Positions 33,795 to 43,413 of a stretch of DNA of 64,000 bases are shown one piece after another (position 1 is the first letter of the stretch; each line of letters starts with the position of its first letter). This stretch comes from Alicyclobacillus sp. (GTDB lineage: Bacteria; Bacillota; Bacilli; Alicyclobacillales; Alicyclobacillaceae). The notes beneath the pieces are model-generated. The model was given only the letters and a program-made list of their open reading frames with translations, made no database searches and was not told the origin of the DNA. The DNA is taken from contig JAIMBT010000014.1 of NCBI GenBank assembly GCA_023511295.1, positions 41,006 through 105,005 on the forward strand, written 5' to 3'. Both the position numbers and the translations under genes were made by a program.

Positions 33795-35027
33795 TTAGTG
33801 CAGCGTCTGCATCACGATGCTCGCGATGATGACCGACGCCGACGTGACGCTGGTGAACCCGCCAATCAGCATCGGCGAGAGGATCTCGTTGAAGATGAGT
33901 TCCCGCTCCTCGGGCGTTCGCCCGGTGCGACTGACCTCCGTGCAAGTGATGAAGTCCCCTGGAAATCCGAACAGCGCAGTGAGCGCGACGGCGATACCTT
34001 TGTTCGGGTCCCACTTGAAGATTCTCGATCCGATGTACCCCCCGACAATCAGGCCAATCGTCCCGATGAAGAGGGTGGCGAGGACCGGCGGGATGGAGCC
34101 GACGAACATCTGCGGCGTCACGGAGTTCATCGACGGCAGGACGACGAAGATGATGCCGACCATGGCAATCCCGAAGGAGTTGGCGCGCTCGAGCGCTTTG
34201 TCCCGGTAGAATCCAGCGAATGATCCGATGAGGCCAATCACCAGGCACCAGATGCTGTAGTTGACGTGCGTCCACGTGCCGAGCCACACAGCCAAGGCGC
34301 CGCCGAAGAACAGTTGAAACAGCACGATGATGGGAGTCTGGTAGGCCTCCGGGATCCACGACCGCGCACTTGCGGACGCGACCGGTGCGTGTGCGCCCCC
34401 TGTCTTCGCCGCCGGTTCGACGGTCGCAGCGAGTTCGTTCGCGGGCGTTCCGGTGGATTGGCCGACGGGAACGAACGTCCCATTGTCAATGGCAGCTTGG
34501 ATCTTGCGTGCGTAGCGGCGCAGCAGGTTCGACGCCAAGGGCAGCCCGACGAACCCTTGCACAGCCAGGATGAGTGTGGGCACGGTAATGAGTGCAGTCA
34601 GGCCCAGCGCCTTCAACTTCGCAGTGGTGACGAGGAAGGCGATGATGCCGCCGGTCAGCGGCCCGACGCCGGAAACCGCGGTGGAATAACCGAACACCGG
34701 GGCGACGATGGCCAGAATCAGGCCAGACGCGATGACGAGTCCAATCAGCGTGATGACCAAGGCTCGAATCTCGCGCTTGATGACGCGAAGCGGGATGAGG
34801 GTCCCCATGTGGACGATGGTCGGTGCGACGAGGAGTGAGCCCACCGTCGAAAACGAGGTGTTGTCGACGAGGTTCTTCGGAAACACGCCCGTCCAGAGCA
34901 AGACCAGGTAGCCAACGAGGACGACGAGGAGCATCGGGACGCGGGCGCGCGTCCGAATGGACACCACTTCACCCACGACCAACAGAGCCAACACGATGGT
35001 ACTGGCGATGACAGGCTGACTGAGCAT
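33795..35027 (-). CDS. Uncharacterised multi-spanning membrane transporter-like protein
   Basis: A 410-residue membrane protein with about ten hydrophobic segments and a polar cytoplasmic loop (residues ~200-245). The topology, with a repeated re-entrant-looking GGIIAFLVTTAKLK and FGFPGDFITCTEVSR, suggests an ion-coupled carrier related to the GltS/CitMHS-like superfamilies, but I do not recognise the family with confidence. GGGTGGAG precedes the ATG at 35027. It is divergent from the S9 peptidase gene, so uptake or export of amino acids or peptides is a reasonable guess, no more. Confidence 0.78.
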   Translation of the reverse strand: MLSQPVIASTIVLALLVVGEVVSIRTRARVPMLLVVLVGYLVLLWTGVFPKNLVDNTSFSTVGSLLVAPTIVHMGTLIPLRVIKREIRALVITLIGLVIASGLILAIVAPVFGYSTAVSGVGPLTGGIIAFLVTTAKLKALGLTALITVPTLILAVQGFVGLPLASNLLRRYARKIQAAIDNGTFVPVGQSTGTPANELAATVEPAAKTGGAHAPVASASARSWIPEAYQTPIIVLFQLFFGGALAVWLGTWTHVNYSIWCLVIGLIGSFAGFYRDKALERANSFGIAMVGIIFVVLPSMNSVTPQMFVGSIPPVLATLFIGTIGLIVGGYIGSRIFKWDPNKGIAVALTALFGFPGDFITCTEVSRTGRTPEERELIFNEILSPMLIGGFTSVTSASVIIASIVMQTLH

Positions 35028-35349
35028 CTCTCTCCACCCTTTCTCTGAGCTGGTCAGGCACCGGACACACACCGCGGCCGGACGCCGGAACCGGTTGCGC
35101 TCGGGCCTGCACAAGTTTGATGTATATGAATATACCGTCTATTTATGCGGGGGGCGATGATAGATTTTGTCGAACGCGGTCGCAGCGCCGCAATAGATGC
35201 GTTGTGGCCGGGTCGTCCGTCGGCCAACGCAGCAGCATCGGGATGAAAGAGAAGTTCGGGTGACACCATCTACTGCAATCGTTTCACATCTACGGTATCA
35301 TGGGAAACGTCTGATATTTTTGGATCATAAATCGAAAAGGGGTTGTCCG
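35028..35349. other. 322-bp divergent promoter region
   Basis: Between the transporter and the S9 peptidase genes. It is the most AT-rich patch nearby (GATGTATATGAATATACCG around 35120, and ATATTTTTGGATCATAAATCG before the peptidase), with TATGAATATA partly symmetrical. Promoters for both genes should lie here, but no pair of hexamers is convincing. Confidence 0.5.
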
Positions 35350-37137
35350 ATGATTCAGTTTCCCAAGCCGTCACTGAAGGAATTTTACCGCACCTACAGC
35401 ATCGGCACGTTCGACGTGAGCGAGGACGAACAACAGATTGCGATGGCTGCCAACCTGTCCGGGAAGTTCAACCTGTGGGGGATGCACTTGCCCAACACCT
35501 TCCCGTATCCGCTCACCTATGAAGACCAGATGCCGCAGTTTGTCCACTTTGATCCCCAGGGCCGTTTCCTACTGGTCGGCTTTGACCAGGACGGCGATGA
35601 AAACACGCAGATCTACGCCATCTCGCCGGACGGCGGCGCGCTGGTCCCGATTCGGACAACGCCGGGTCGGCGGCATTTTCTCGGCGCGTTGTCGAAGGAT
35701 GGCAACCGGCTCTACTACACCTCGGACAAAGAGAATGAGCGCTTCATGAACGTGTACCGCTTCGACATCGCGAGCGGCACCGAAGAGACGCTCGTCGTCG
35801 GGCGTGAAGCGACGACGACCCTCGACAGTGTGGTGCCGGACGAGTCGTCGTTCACCTACGTGAAGGCGTACAGCAACACGCACGTCCTCGCCTACGCGGT
35901 GGTCAACGGAGAAACCATCTGCTTGACCCCTGACGACCGTCGGGTGCAGCAATCCGGCGAAACCCGTTACGTCGACTCGAACACGATTGTGTTCATCACG
36001 AACTACGAAGCTGAGTTCAGCTACCTCGCCACATTTGACCTCTCGACGCGGACATTCCGACCGCTGTTTCAGCCGAGCGGGGAAGACGTCGGCCGCATCC
36101 TGGTCAACGAGCGTGGACAGGTGTTTTGTACGGGCGAGCGCGGCGTGGAAGACGTGTTGTACGAGGGCGGGCTCACGCCGGAATCGTTCCACCCCGTCTC
36201 TTTCCCCGGTGCCGTGTTCCACGCAGGCCAGCTGCACAAGAGCGGGCGCCTGTACGCCATCGTCTCACAGGAGAACGTACCTGCCAACCTGTACCGACGC
36301 GAACTGGACGGCACGTGGACACAGCTGACCAACATCCGCGTGATGGGCGCCCCCGCCGACCGACTCGGGCGCGCGGAGACGCTCCGCTTCCCGTCGTTCG
36401 ACGGTTTGTCCATTGAAGCGCTGCTGTGGCGAGCACCGGCGGACCAGCGGAACGGCCATACGCTGGTGTTCCCGCACGGTGGGCCGCAGTCAGCAGATCG
36501 CAAGTTCTTCTGGTCGCTGTACCAGTTCCTGCTCTCGGAGGGCTACGACATTTTCCAGGTGAACTACCGCGGCAGCACGGGGTACGGGGCGCGCTTTACG
36601 AAGATGATTGAACGCGACTGGGGCGGTGCGCCGAGGCGGGATATGATAGCCGGGATCGAATACCTGTTGGCCCAAGGCCTCGCGGACAGAGACAAACTGT
36701 TTGTCATCGGCGCCAGCTATGGCGGGTACATGACCCTGTTGTTGCACGGGCGGCATGCGGACTACTTCCGCGCGGCGGTCGACATCTTCGGGCCTTCCAA
36801 CCTGTTCAGCTTTTACGACTCTGTTCCGGAGTTCTGGAAGCCGATGATGGACGCGTGGGTCGGCAACCCGGAACAGGACAAGGAAAAGATGACCGAGGAC
36901 TCCCCCATCACGTATCTGGACGGGATGACGAAGCCGATGCTGGTCATCCAAGGGGCGAATGATCCGCGCGTCGTAAAGGCGGAATCCGACCAGATTGTGG
37001 AGAAGCTGCGCGCGGCAGGCCGCGACGTGGAGTACATCGTGCTGGACGACGAGGGACACGGGTTCTCGAAGAAGGAGAACGAACTGAAGGTGTACCAGGC
37101 GGTCGCGGACTTTCTCCGGCGGCACCAGGCGATGTAG
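35350..37137 (+). CDS. S9-family (prolyl oligopeptidase-type) peptidase
   Basis: Cytoplasmic serine peptidase of 595 residues. The first ~340 residues form a beta-propeller with repeated FDPQGRFLLVGF / SKDGNRLYYTSD blades. The alpha/beta-hydrolase domain carries Ser in GASYGGYM, Asp in GANDPRV and His in DEGHGFS. AAAAGGGG sits before the ATG at 35350; the in-frame upstream extension has no ribosome site. Acyl-aminoacyl peptidase is the closest type. The divergent transporter may supply its peptide or modified amino-acid substrate. Confidence 0.9.
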   Translation: MIQFPKPSLKEFYRTYSIGTFDVSEDEQQIAMAANLSGKFNLWGMHLPNTFPYPLTYEDQMPQFVHFDPQGRFLLVGFDQDGDENTQIYAISPDGGALVPIRTTPGRRHFLGALSKDGNRLYYTSDKENERFMNVYRFDIASGTEETLVVGREATTTLDSVVPDESSFTYVKAYSNTHVLAYAVVNGETICLTPDDRRVQQSGETRYVDSNTIVFITNYEAEFSYLATFDLSTRTFRPLFQPSGEDVGRILVNERGQVFCTGERGVEDVLYEGGLTPESFHPVSFPGAVFHAGQLHKSGRLYAIVSQENVPANLYRRELDGTWTQLTNIRVMGAPADRLGRAETLRFPSFDGLSIEALLWRAPADQRNGHTLVFPHGGPQSADRKFFWSLYQFLLSEGYDIFQVNYRGSTGYGARFTKMIERDWGGAPRRDMIAGIEYLLAQGLADRDKLFVIGASYGGYMTLLLHGRHADYFRAAVDIFGPSNLFSFYDSVPEFWKPMMDAWVGNPEQDKEKMTEDSPITYLDGMTKPMLVIQGANDPRVVKAESDQIVEKLRAAGRDVEYIVLDDEGHGFSKKENELKVYQAVADFLRRHQAM

Positions 37138-37169
37138 CGGGGCCCGCGCGTGGCCCCGCTCCTCCCGCG

Positions 37170-38426
37170 CTACGAGGCGACGCCCGCTTCTTCCGCCAGA
37201 CGGTGCTTGTCGTCCGGGACAGGCATCAACAGGGCCAATCCCGCGAGCACGGCCAGAGATCCCATCACCGCAAACACGACCGGGAGCGGCACGTGCACCA
37301 TCAGCGCGCCAAATCCCGCCATGCCGACCGGCATGGCAAAGGTGGACAGCGCGCCCGTCAGGCCGAAGATGCGGCCGCGGAGGGCCACCGGGACCATGCG
37401 GATCATCTCCGTGCTGAGCGCGCCGTTCAGGTTGCCCGAAGCGAATCCTGCGACGACGCCGAGGGCAATCTCTGCAATCACGTTGTGCAACAGACCAAAA
37501 CAGCCGCAACAGGCGCCAATCACAACCAAGCCGAGCACCAACACGGTGCGCAGCGGGAGCCGGCGCGCCGTCTTGCCGAGGAGGACGCCGCCGGCGATGG
37601 CGCCGACAAAGAAGCCGCCGTTGATGAGTCCGAGGTCCAACGAGGTGCCGTGCATGGGCCCCTTGACCCAGGCCGTGATGGCGATGTCAAACGGAGCGAG
37701 TGCCCCATTGGTCACCAAGGCGGCGAGGAGAATCAGCATCAGGAAGCGCGATTGTCGCACGAGGTGGAAGCCGTACAGCCAATCGTGGACAAAGCCCTGC
37801 CAGCGGCCCCTCGCATCCGCGTCGACGGTCGTGTGCGCGCCGCCCGCGTCCGCCCCCGCGCGCTCCTTCACGCGGATGAAGAACAAGCTCGCGACGGAGA
37901 CCAGGAACGTCCCGAAGTCCAACAGAAACAACAGCGGTGCACCCAGGGAAGCGAGCAGTGCGCCGCCGGACACGGTCCCGGCCAGTTGGGCCGTCGCGTT
38001 GGCGGACTGAGAGATGCCTGTGCCCGCGGCGATGTCCTCTGGGTCCATCAACATGGGGAACAGCGCCGAGGAGGCCGGCCCGAAAAACTGTCCCGCCACC
38101 TGCAACCCCAGCACCATCGCGAGGATGGTCCAGAACGGCCAGTGCAGGAGCACGGCGGTGAAGAGCACCAAACTGAGGGCGGCGCGAACGAGATCGGACC
38201 CCATCATGGTGGCGCGTTTCGCCCACCGGTCCACCAGCACGCCCGCGAACAGCCCCACCACCGCTGGCAGTGTCTGGGCGAGCCCGGTGAGGGCGAGGTC
38301 TGACTTCGAGTTGGTCAGCGCATACACGTACCACGGCAGCGCGATGCTGAACAGGTTGTTCCCAAACGTCGACACCACTTGACCAGACAACAAAATGGCG
38401 TAATTTCGATTCCCCTTGAGCGACAC
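37170..38426 (-). CDS. MFS transporter, MFS_3-type exporter
   Basis: A 418-residue permease with twelve membrane segments. The loop 2-3 motif GVLVDRWAKRATMMGSDLVRA is the MFS motif A as found in the enterobactin-exporter/multidrug group. GTG 38426 has GGAGGG upstream. It is 123 bp after the M55 aminopeptidase gene on the same strand and convergent with the S9 peptidase. Substrate unknown; drug or peptide efflux is most likely. Confidence 0.9.
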   Translation of the reverse strand: MSLKGNRNYAILLSGQVVSTFGNNLFSIALPWYVYALTNSKSDLALTGLAQTLPAVVGLFAGVLVDRWAKRATMMGSDLVRAALSLVLFTAVLLHWPFWTILAMVLGLQVAGQFFGPASSALFPMLMDPEDIAAGTGISQSANATAQLAGTVSGGALLASLGAPLLFLLDFGTFLVSVASLFFIRVKERAGADAGGAHTTVDADARGRWQGFVHDWLYGFHLVRQSRFLMLILLAALVTNGALAPFDIAITAWVKGPMHGTSLDLGLINGGFFVGAIAGGVLLGKTARRLPLRTVLVLGLVVIGACCGCFGLLHNVIAEIALGVVAGFASGNLNGALSTEMIRMVPVALRGRIFGLTGALSTFAMPVGMAGFGALMVHVPLPVVFAVMGSLAVLAGLALLMPVPDDKHRLAEEAGVAS

Positions 38427-38549
38427 GGTCTTCCCTCCGTCCAGGCCATCCGTTCCTCTCCATCGGAAGCTTACAGTAAGGGCGCATGGCTGTCGTCCGC
38501 CATGCGCCCCGGAATTCTCTCCGACCTGAGACGGAGGGGGTGCTCCGAC

Positions 38550-39398
38550 CTACGCGTTTGCCTGGCTCAACACGCCGTTGGTCGCGGTCATCGCGATGAT
38601 CACCGTACCCCAAAACAACTTGTACGCAGTCACGATGTCCTGCGCAGAGAAGCGGATGGTCTTCGGCCCCGTCTGCTCGACCAGCGGAATGGTCGTCGTC
38701 ATGTGGGCTTGAGCCGTGTTCTTGAACTCCACCTCGAACGTGACCGGCCCATCCACGGACACCGGCTGGACCTTTCCGACCAGTTTCATCGCTGCCGCTG
38801 CCCGCTCGCGGATCTCCTGTTGCGCGCGTTTCGGCGGAATCAACTCGGCCGAATAGCGGTCGACACCGCGTTTCACAATCGCGGCCTCGACGTGCGGCAG
38901 GTCCTGCTTGACCTCTGCCACGTACGCGTCGTCGCCGCTGATGAACAGCGCTGGGACGCCAAAGCGCCCGGCGACGCGGGCGTTCAACTGCGTCTCGCCG
39001 ACGACGGTGCCGTTCACGCGGAGCTCCGTTACACAGACCCCTGCCAGGGTGTGGTTGATGACGGCCCGCTCGTGACCGCCCTCACGGCCGTGATGACCGA
39101 CGAAAAAGAGGCCGTCAAAGCTGTCGTCGAGTCCCTCCAGCTGGCACATCACGCGGTTGTTGCCGCTGATGAGGCGCGCCCGCTCGTCGAGTTCTTCAAT
39201 CAGGATGTTCGACATGTTGCCGTGCCCGTCGGCCACGACGACCTCCGTCGCACCGCCATCGAACGCCCCTGCGATGGCTGCGTTGACGTCTGCCGTCATC
39301 AGCTTGCGGAAGCGCTGGTACTCCGCTTCCTTCGTGAGCTGCATGTTCGTCGCAACCCCGGAGATGCCCTCCATGTCCGCCGAAATGAAGATTTTCAC
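38550..39398 (-). CDS. M55-family D-aminopeptidase (DppA-like)
   Basis: Zinc aminopeptidase of 282 residues related to B. subtilis DppA, which forms a decamer and cleaves D-alanyl peptides. The full active site is present: SADMEGISG (Asp and Glu ligands), VVADGHGNM, FVGHHGREG, the nucleophile-region INHTL and VGETQLNA. GTG 39398 has AGGAGGA at good spacing. It is preceded by an MBL-fold gene and ribokinase on the same strand. Compare the paralogue at 56782-57615, which has lost one of these residues. Confidence 0.92.
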   Translation of the reverse strand: MKIFISADMEGISGVATNMQLTKEAEYQRFRKLMTADVNAAIAGAFDGGATEVVVADGHGNMSNILIEELDERARLISGNNRVMCQLEGLDDSFDGLFFVGHHGREGGHERAVINHTLAGVCVTELRVNGTVVGETQLNARVAGRFGVPALFISGDDAYVAEVKQDLPHVEAAIVKRGVDRYSAELIPPKRAQQEIRERAAAAMKLVGKVQPVSVDGPVTFEVEFKNTAQAHMTTTIPLVEQTGPKTIRFSAQDIVTAYKLFWGTVIIAMTATNGVLSQANA

Positions 39399-39499
39399 GC
39401 GCGATTCCTCCTGACCCTTCAATTGCGGCGCGCCCGGGCGCGCGAACGCCGTTCACCGGCCGTCGAGCACCCCGGGACGCCCCCAGTTGCCTCATTCGT

Positions 39500-40258
39500 T
39501 CAATACGCCGCCGGATACGTGTCCACCTGCGTCTCTTGCACGGTGTCGTGACCGTAGAAGACGAAGGCCTGCTCCGCCTTCGCAATCTCCCGCAGCTTCG
39601 CAATCGACTGCAGCTCCAACCCCTCGTCCGCCCCGGCGAACGGGATCCCGTCCTCGAAATTCGCGCGGCAGTAACTCGCGTCCACTGTCAACAGGACGGC
39701 CCCTGTCTTCGGCGTCGTCACGAGGACCGACTGGTGGCCCACGGTGTGTCCCGGTGTGAAGAGGAGGCGCACGCCCGGGACCAGTTCGACGTCACCCTCG
39801 ACAATCCGGTAGTTCAACCCGGCATCATTCCAGAAATCGGATGGGTCCGCTCCGCGGTTGGCGATGGCCGCGTCATACTCTGCCTTCTGGATGACGACCT
39901 CGACTCCGTGGAAGTGACGGTTCCCTCCAGAGTGGTCGAAGTGGGTGTGCGTGTTCACCAAGCAGAGCAAATCCGACGGCTGATAGCCTGCGCGGCCGAG
40001 GGCCGCGAGGATGGTGTCGTCCGCCGTCATCCGCGGGACAATCTCCGGCTCCCGACCCGGTTGCGTGAACAGGTCCGGTTTGCCAATCATCTCATCCGGC
40101 ATCCCGGTGTCAATCAGAATCGGTCCGTCGGTGGTCTCAATCAGGTAAGCCCAAATCGGTAAGTCGAGCATCCCGGCCGGACGATTCTGGGTGTCCAGCA
40201 TCCAGGCCGCGACCCCGCACCGCCCGGTCTTCAGAAAGTGCAGCTTCTCTACGCTCAT
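39500..40258 (-). CDS. Metallo-beta-lactamase-fold hydrolase, AHL-lactonase-like
   Basis: A 252-residue dinuclear-metal hydrolase. The HxHxDH motif is HTHFDH, with further ligands in FTPGHTVGHQSV, DASYCR and YGHDT. Layout and length fit the AiiA/AttM N-acyl-homoserine-lactonase group. GAGAGGAGAA lies before the ATG at 40258. It is 16 bp downstream of ribokinase, so co-transcribed. A sugar-lactone or acyl-lactone substrate is plausible; quorum quenching is possible but not shown. Confidence 0.88.
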   Translation of the reverse strand: MSVEKLHFLKTGRCGVAAWMLDTQNRPAGMLDLPIWAYLIETTDGPILIDTGMPDEMIGKPDLFTQPGREPEIVPRMTADDTILAALGRAGYQPSDLLCLVNTHTHFDHSGGNRHFHGVEVVIQKAEYDAAIANRGADPSDFWNDAGLNYRIVEGDVELVPGVRLLFTPGHTVGHQSVLVTTPKTGAVLLTVDASYCRANFEDGIPFAGADEGLELQSIAKLREIAKAEQAFVFYGHDTVQETQVDTYPAAY

Positions 40259-40274
40259 CTTCGCTTCTCCTCTC

Positions 40275-41267
40275 TCAGGTCCCGCGCTCCAGCAGCTTCC
40301 GTACCTCGTCCCGGCTTGGCAGCGAGGACTGTGCGCCCATGCGCGTGACGGTGCACGCCCCCGCCGCAATGGCGGTGGGCAGCGCCTCCGTCCAGGTCAT
40401 CCCCGCCGCCAGACATGCGCCGAGGGCCCCCGTGAAGGCGTCCCCCGCCGCGGTGGTGTCCACCACGGGCACGGGCACCGTCGGCAGGTGCAGGGCGCCC
40501 TCCTCCGACTCGGCGTACACGCCCTGGCTGCCGAGCGTGAGGACCACCTTCGGCACGCCCCGCTCGCGCAGGACGCGCGCCGCTTGCGCCGCCGTTTCCA
40601 GATTCGTCACCGGAACGCCGGTCAACGCCTCGGCTTCGGTCTCGTTCGGCGTGAGGATATCGACGAGTCGGTACAGCTCGTCTGGCAGAGGCGTAGCCGG
40701 GGCCGGGTCCAGCACGACGGTGAGGCCGCCCTCTTTCGCCCGCCGCGCCGCGTGCAACACGGCGGACAGTGGCACCTCGAGCTGCAAGAGGGCGACGCGC
40801 ACGGGTAACCGGGCTGCGAAGAACCGGTCAATCTGCGCTTCGTTCAGGTGCTGGTTGGCATGCGGGACAATCACGATGTCGTTCTGGCCAGCCTCGTCCA
40901 CGCGGATGTGCGCAATCCCCGTCTGCACCCCGGGCAAGACAGCGATGTGGGACGTGTTCACGCCGTGCGCGCGCAGGCTTTCCAACACGATATCCCGGAA
41001 CGGATCATCGCCCACACAGCCGACCATGAACGTCGGCGCACCCATGTGGGCAGCCATCGCTGCCTGGTTCCCCCCCTTGCCACCCGAGACCAGCGTAAAC
41101 TGCGTGCCGATGAGGGTCTCCCCAGGGCGCGGCAGTCGGACCGCCTTGGCGGTCATGTCGGCGCTCATACTGCCAATCACCGCCACGCCACGAAACTGCG
41201 AGGACGCCGCCGTGTCCCGCGGCAGGGGCCGTTGATGCGCTTGTCTGTCGTTCACCGGTGCATGCAA
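40275..41267 (-). CDS. rbsK: Ribokinase
   Basis: PfkB-family sugar kinase of 330 residues. GSMSADMTAKAVRLPRPGETLIG and GGKGGNQAAMAAHMG form the substrate-binding N-terminus. DTTAAGDAFTGAL holds the anion hole and catalytic Asp, as in rbsK. The TTG at 41267 has GGAGGGGG about 9 nt upstream; a GTG four codons in is an alternative. No ribose transporter is adjacent. The MBL hydrolase that follows could supply its sugar from a lactone or other derivative; that is inference. Confidence 0.9.
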   Translation of the reverse strand: MHAPVNDRQAHQRPLPRDTAASSQFRGVAVIGSMSADMTAKAVRLPRPGETLIGTQFTLVSGGKGGNQAAMAAHMGAPTFMVGCVGDDPFRDIVLESLRAHGVNTSHIAVLPGVQTGIAHIRVDEAGQNDIVIVPHANQHLNEAQIDRFFAARLPVRVALLQLEVPLSAVLHAARRAKEGGLTVVLDPAPATPLPDELYRLVDILTPNETEAEALTGVPVTNLETAAQAARVLRERGVPKVVLTLGSQGVYAESEEGALHLPTVPVPVVDTTAAGDAFTGALGACLAAGMTWTEALPTAIAAGACTVTRMGAQSSLPSRDEVRKLLERGT

Positions 41268-41454
41268 CAGGTTCTGTCCCCCTCCGTGATTCTTTTATCA
41301 TATCAGGTTTATCTGGGTTCGAAAATTCAGTTTTGGGTAGGTGTGCAGCGTGACGAGGTCTGTTGACATCTGTTGCGCAGTGTGCGTGGATACCCGTGGC
41401 TTTTTAGAACGGCTTGAAAGGGGCTTCGAGCACCTGCCTTGCGGCACAAGCATA

Positions 41455-41488
41455 GAACAGGCGTGCCAGCGAACCGGCACGCCTGTTC
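41455..41488 (-). terminator. Strong hairpin after the DUF5667 gene
   Basis: A perfect 13-bp stem GAACAGGCGTGCC / GGCACGCCTGTTC with an 8-nt loop lies 41 bp beyond the stop of the gene ending at 41530. There is no clear T-run on either side, so termination is likely but not certain. Confidence 0.6.
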
Positions 41489-41529
41489 CACCCTCAATCC
41501 CAATCTTCGTCTGTTGTCCGACCTGAAGC

Positions 41530-43077
41530 TCAGTGACGGCCGTGACCGTGGTCCGCCCCGGGGCCGTGGTCGCCGCTGCCCGGCCAGGTCCAGTTCCAAC
41601 CCGTACTACCCTGTACGTTCCCCTGGGCGGTGCTGTTCGCGCCAGCCAATCCGCTGACGACACCGCGCGTTCCGACCTGCACCTGCGACTGCGAAGACGC
41701 CCCGGCGCCGGTCACGTTGCCCTGCGCCTGTGCATCGCTGTCCGCCTGCACGTCGTTGCTCTCTTCACCGACCCGCGCCTGCGACGCGGCCTGACCGTCC
41801 ACGTCTTTGCCAGCCGCGTTCTGCCCGCTCTCGGCTTGCGCCATCGCTCCGAGGCCGCTCACGACGCTGTTCATCAGCGCCTGGAGGGATTGGTCCAGCT
41901 GCGCTTGCGCGGCGGCCTGCCCTTGCGGGAGGGCCGGAATCGGCCCACTGTGCAGCTTCAGTGGGTGCTTCGGTGCCGGGTGAGCCGGCTTCCCGTCCTT
42001 CGCTGCTTTCCCCTGTTGCTGGCCCTTGCCCCGCTCCTGGTCATGGTCACCGGCTCGCACCGAGGTGTCGCCCTTTGCCGCGACGTCCGTCCCAGTTGAT
42101 GTACCGGACGGGTCGGACGCACCCGCAGACGCCGCTGCCAGACCGATGGGGCCCCGGGCCCCCGCTCCCAGTGCCGCCTCGAGATGCTCCAAGCTCTTCT
42201 CAATGTTCTTCGCCAAAGCAGCCTGCGCCGTGGGGTTTTTCACGTGTTGCAGCGCCGCTACGAGCGCGAGGGTGTCCTGGCTGAGGTGGGCGTACACCTG
42301 CGCCCGCTTCATTTGGTCCTCATCCCCGCTGGTCGCACCGCCCGCCGCGTTGTTCGCCGCTCCATTCGCGTCCGCTGTACTGTTGGCGGATGCGTTCGAC
42401 GATGCGCCGGTGTCGTTCAGGACCGTGATATTGACGGACCCCACCGCATTCCCCGCACTGGACACGGTATTGTTGCCTGTGCCGTTTGTCACCCCAAAAT
42501 CAAGGGGAGCTCCCGTCTGCTGCGCCAGTTTGAGCGCGGCCGTCTCGTCTTGGGCCGCTTGTTGCAAGGTCTGGGCCGCCAGGGTCGTCTCGCCCTTCGC
42601 CGCGAGGGCATTCGCCTCCGCAATCCGCTGCGCCGCATAGCTGGCGAGAAGTTGCGCCTTGTTGACATCGTTGAATGTCAGCGCTAGCCGAATGTTCTCA
42701 ATCGTCATCTTGAGGAAGTAGAAGAAGCTGCCCGGCAAGATGCCGGCCGATGCCTGAGTCTGCGTCGTCCCGGACGCGTCCACGGTCGCGTTCGCGTCTC
42801 CGGTCGCATTCCCGCTGCCCGTCGCATTCGACGCGCTCGTATTGTTCAGGACGGTGATGGAGACGTTGCCGGAAGTCATCGTGTTGCTGGTCGCGGTTCC
42901 GCTCATCCCCGCCGTGTTTCCGCTCTGACTGCTGGTGTCGGCGAACGCGGTCACGGCACCCGCCGCGTTCACGCCGACGAGCACCAGCAGCGTGGCTGCC
43001 CCTTTGCTCAGGGCGCGCAGCGGGCGCCCCGTCCGTGGCGTTCTTTGCTTCGTGCGATGTTGCAGCGCATTCTTCAT
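41530..43077 (-). CDS. Secreted DUF5667 protein with Asn/Ser/Thr-rich repeats
   Basis: A 515-residue exported protein. A signal peptide with an AFA-DT cleavage site ends near residue 47. A DUF5667-like helical domain follows: ILPGSFFYFLKMTIENIRLALTF, then QLLASYAAQRIAEANAL. Two similar low-complexity segments flank it, one with VSITVLNNTSASN and one with VNITVLNDTGASSN, each preceded by Asn/Ser/Gly-rich sequence. The C-terminal third is Gln/Ala/Gly-rich and ends in a Gly/His tail (DHGPGADHGHGRH) that could bind metal. The ATG at 43077 follows GGGGAGGCAAAGG. Cell-surface or matrix role likely; function unknown. Confidence 0.85.
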   Translation of the reverse strand: MKNALQHRTKQRTPRTGRPLRALSKGAATLLVLVGVNAAGAVTAFADTSSQSGNTAGMSGTATSNTMTSGNVSITVLNNTSASNATGSGNATGDANATVDASGTTQTQASAGILPGSFFYFLKMTIENIRLALTFNDVNKAQLLASYAAQRIAEANALAAKGETTLAAQTLQQAAQDETAALKLAQQTGAPLDFGVTNGTGNNTVSSAGNAVGSVNITVLNDTGASSNASANSTADANGAANNAAGGATSGDEDQMKRAQVYAHLSQDTLALVAALQHVKNPTAQAALAKNIEKSLEHLEAALGAGARGPIGLAAASAGASDPSGTSTGTDVAAKGDTSVRAGDHDQERGKGQQQGKAAKDGKPAHPAPKHPLKLHSGPIPALPQGQAAAQAQLDQSLQALMNSVVSGLGAMAQAESGQNAAGKDVDGQAASQARVGEESNDVQADSDAQAQGNVTGAGASSQSQVQVGTRGVVSGLAGANSTAQGNVQGSTGWNWTWPGSGDHGPGADHGHGRH

Positions 43078-43303
43078 CAACCTTTGCCTCCCCGTCTGTG
43101 TGTGGATGTTGGGGTCGGACTGCTTTGCGGCCGCTCGTCGTCCGTCCCATGGACGGTTACAGCATTCGAGATGGCGGTGACATTTGTGGGCGTTGTGTGG
43201 CATGTTTGTCCACATTTTTTGACCATCGACGACACAGCGGACAGGTGCCGCTCGTACGCACTCGTTGCCAGGCTGGGAACGGGTGGACCACTGGGGAGAG
43301 GAA
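43078..43303. other. Leader region of the DUF5667 gene
   Basis: About 226 bp between the DUF5667 start and the terminator of the next operon upstream. It contains an AT-rich patch (CAAAAAATGTGGACAAAC on the minus strand, about 43220) that may hold the promoter. No structured RNA was recognised. Confidence 0.4.
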
Positions 43304-43348
43304 ATGGAAAACGGCCGACCGCGCGAACGGTACGCGCAAGTCGGCCGT
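43304..43348 (-). terminator. Intrinsic terminator of the carboxylate/CoA operon
   Basis: A 9-bp stem ACGGCCGAC / GTCGGCCGT, with further CGCG pairing inside, is followed on the minus strand by TTTTCCATTT. It lies 66 bp after the MFS gene stop at 43414. Confidence 0.75.
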
Positions 43349-43413
43349 GCGATGTGCCAGCGGGCGGATTGCACCGTCCACGGCTGAACTGCCGATTTGG
43401 CGGGGCAGCCCCG

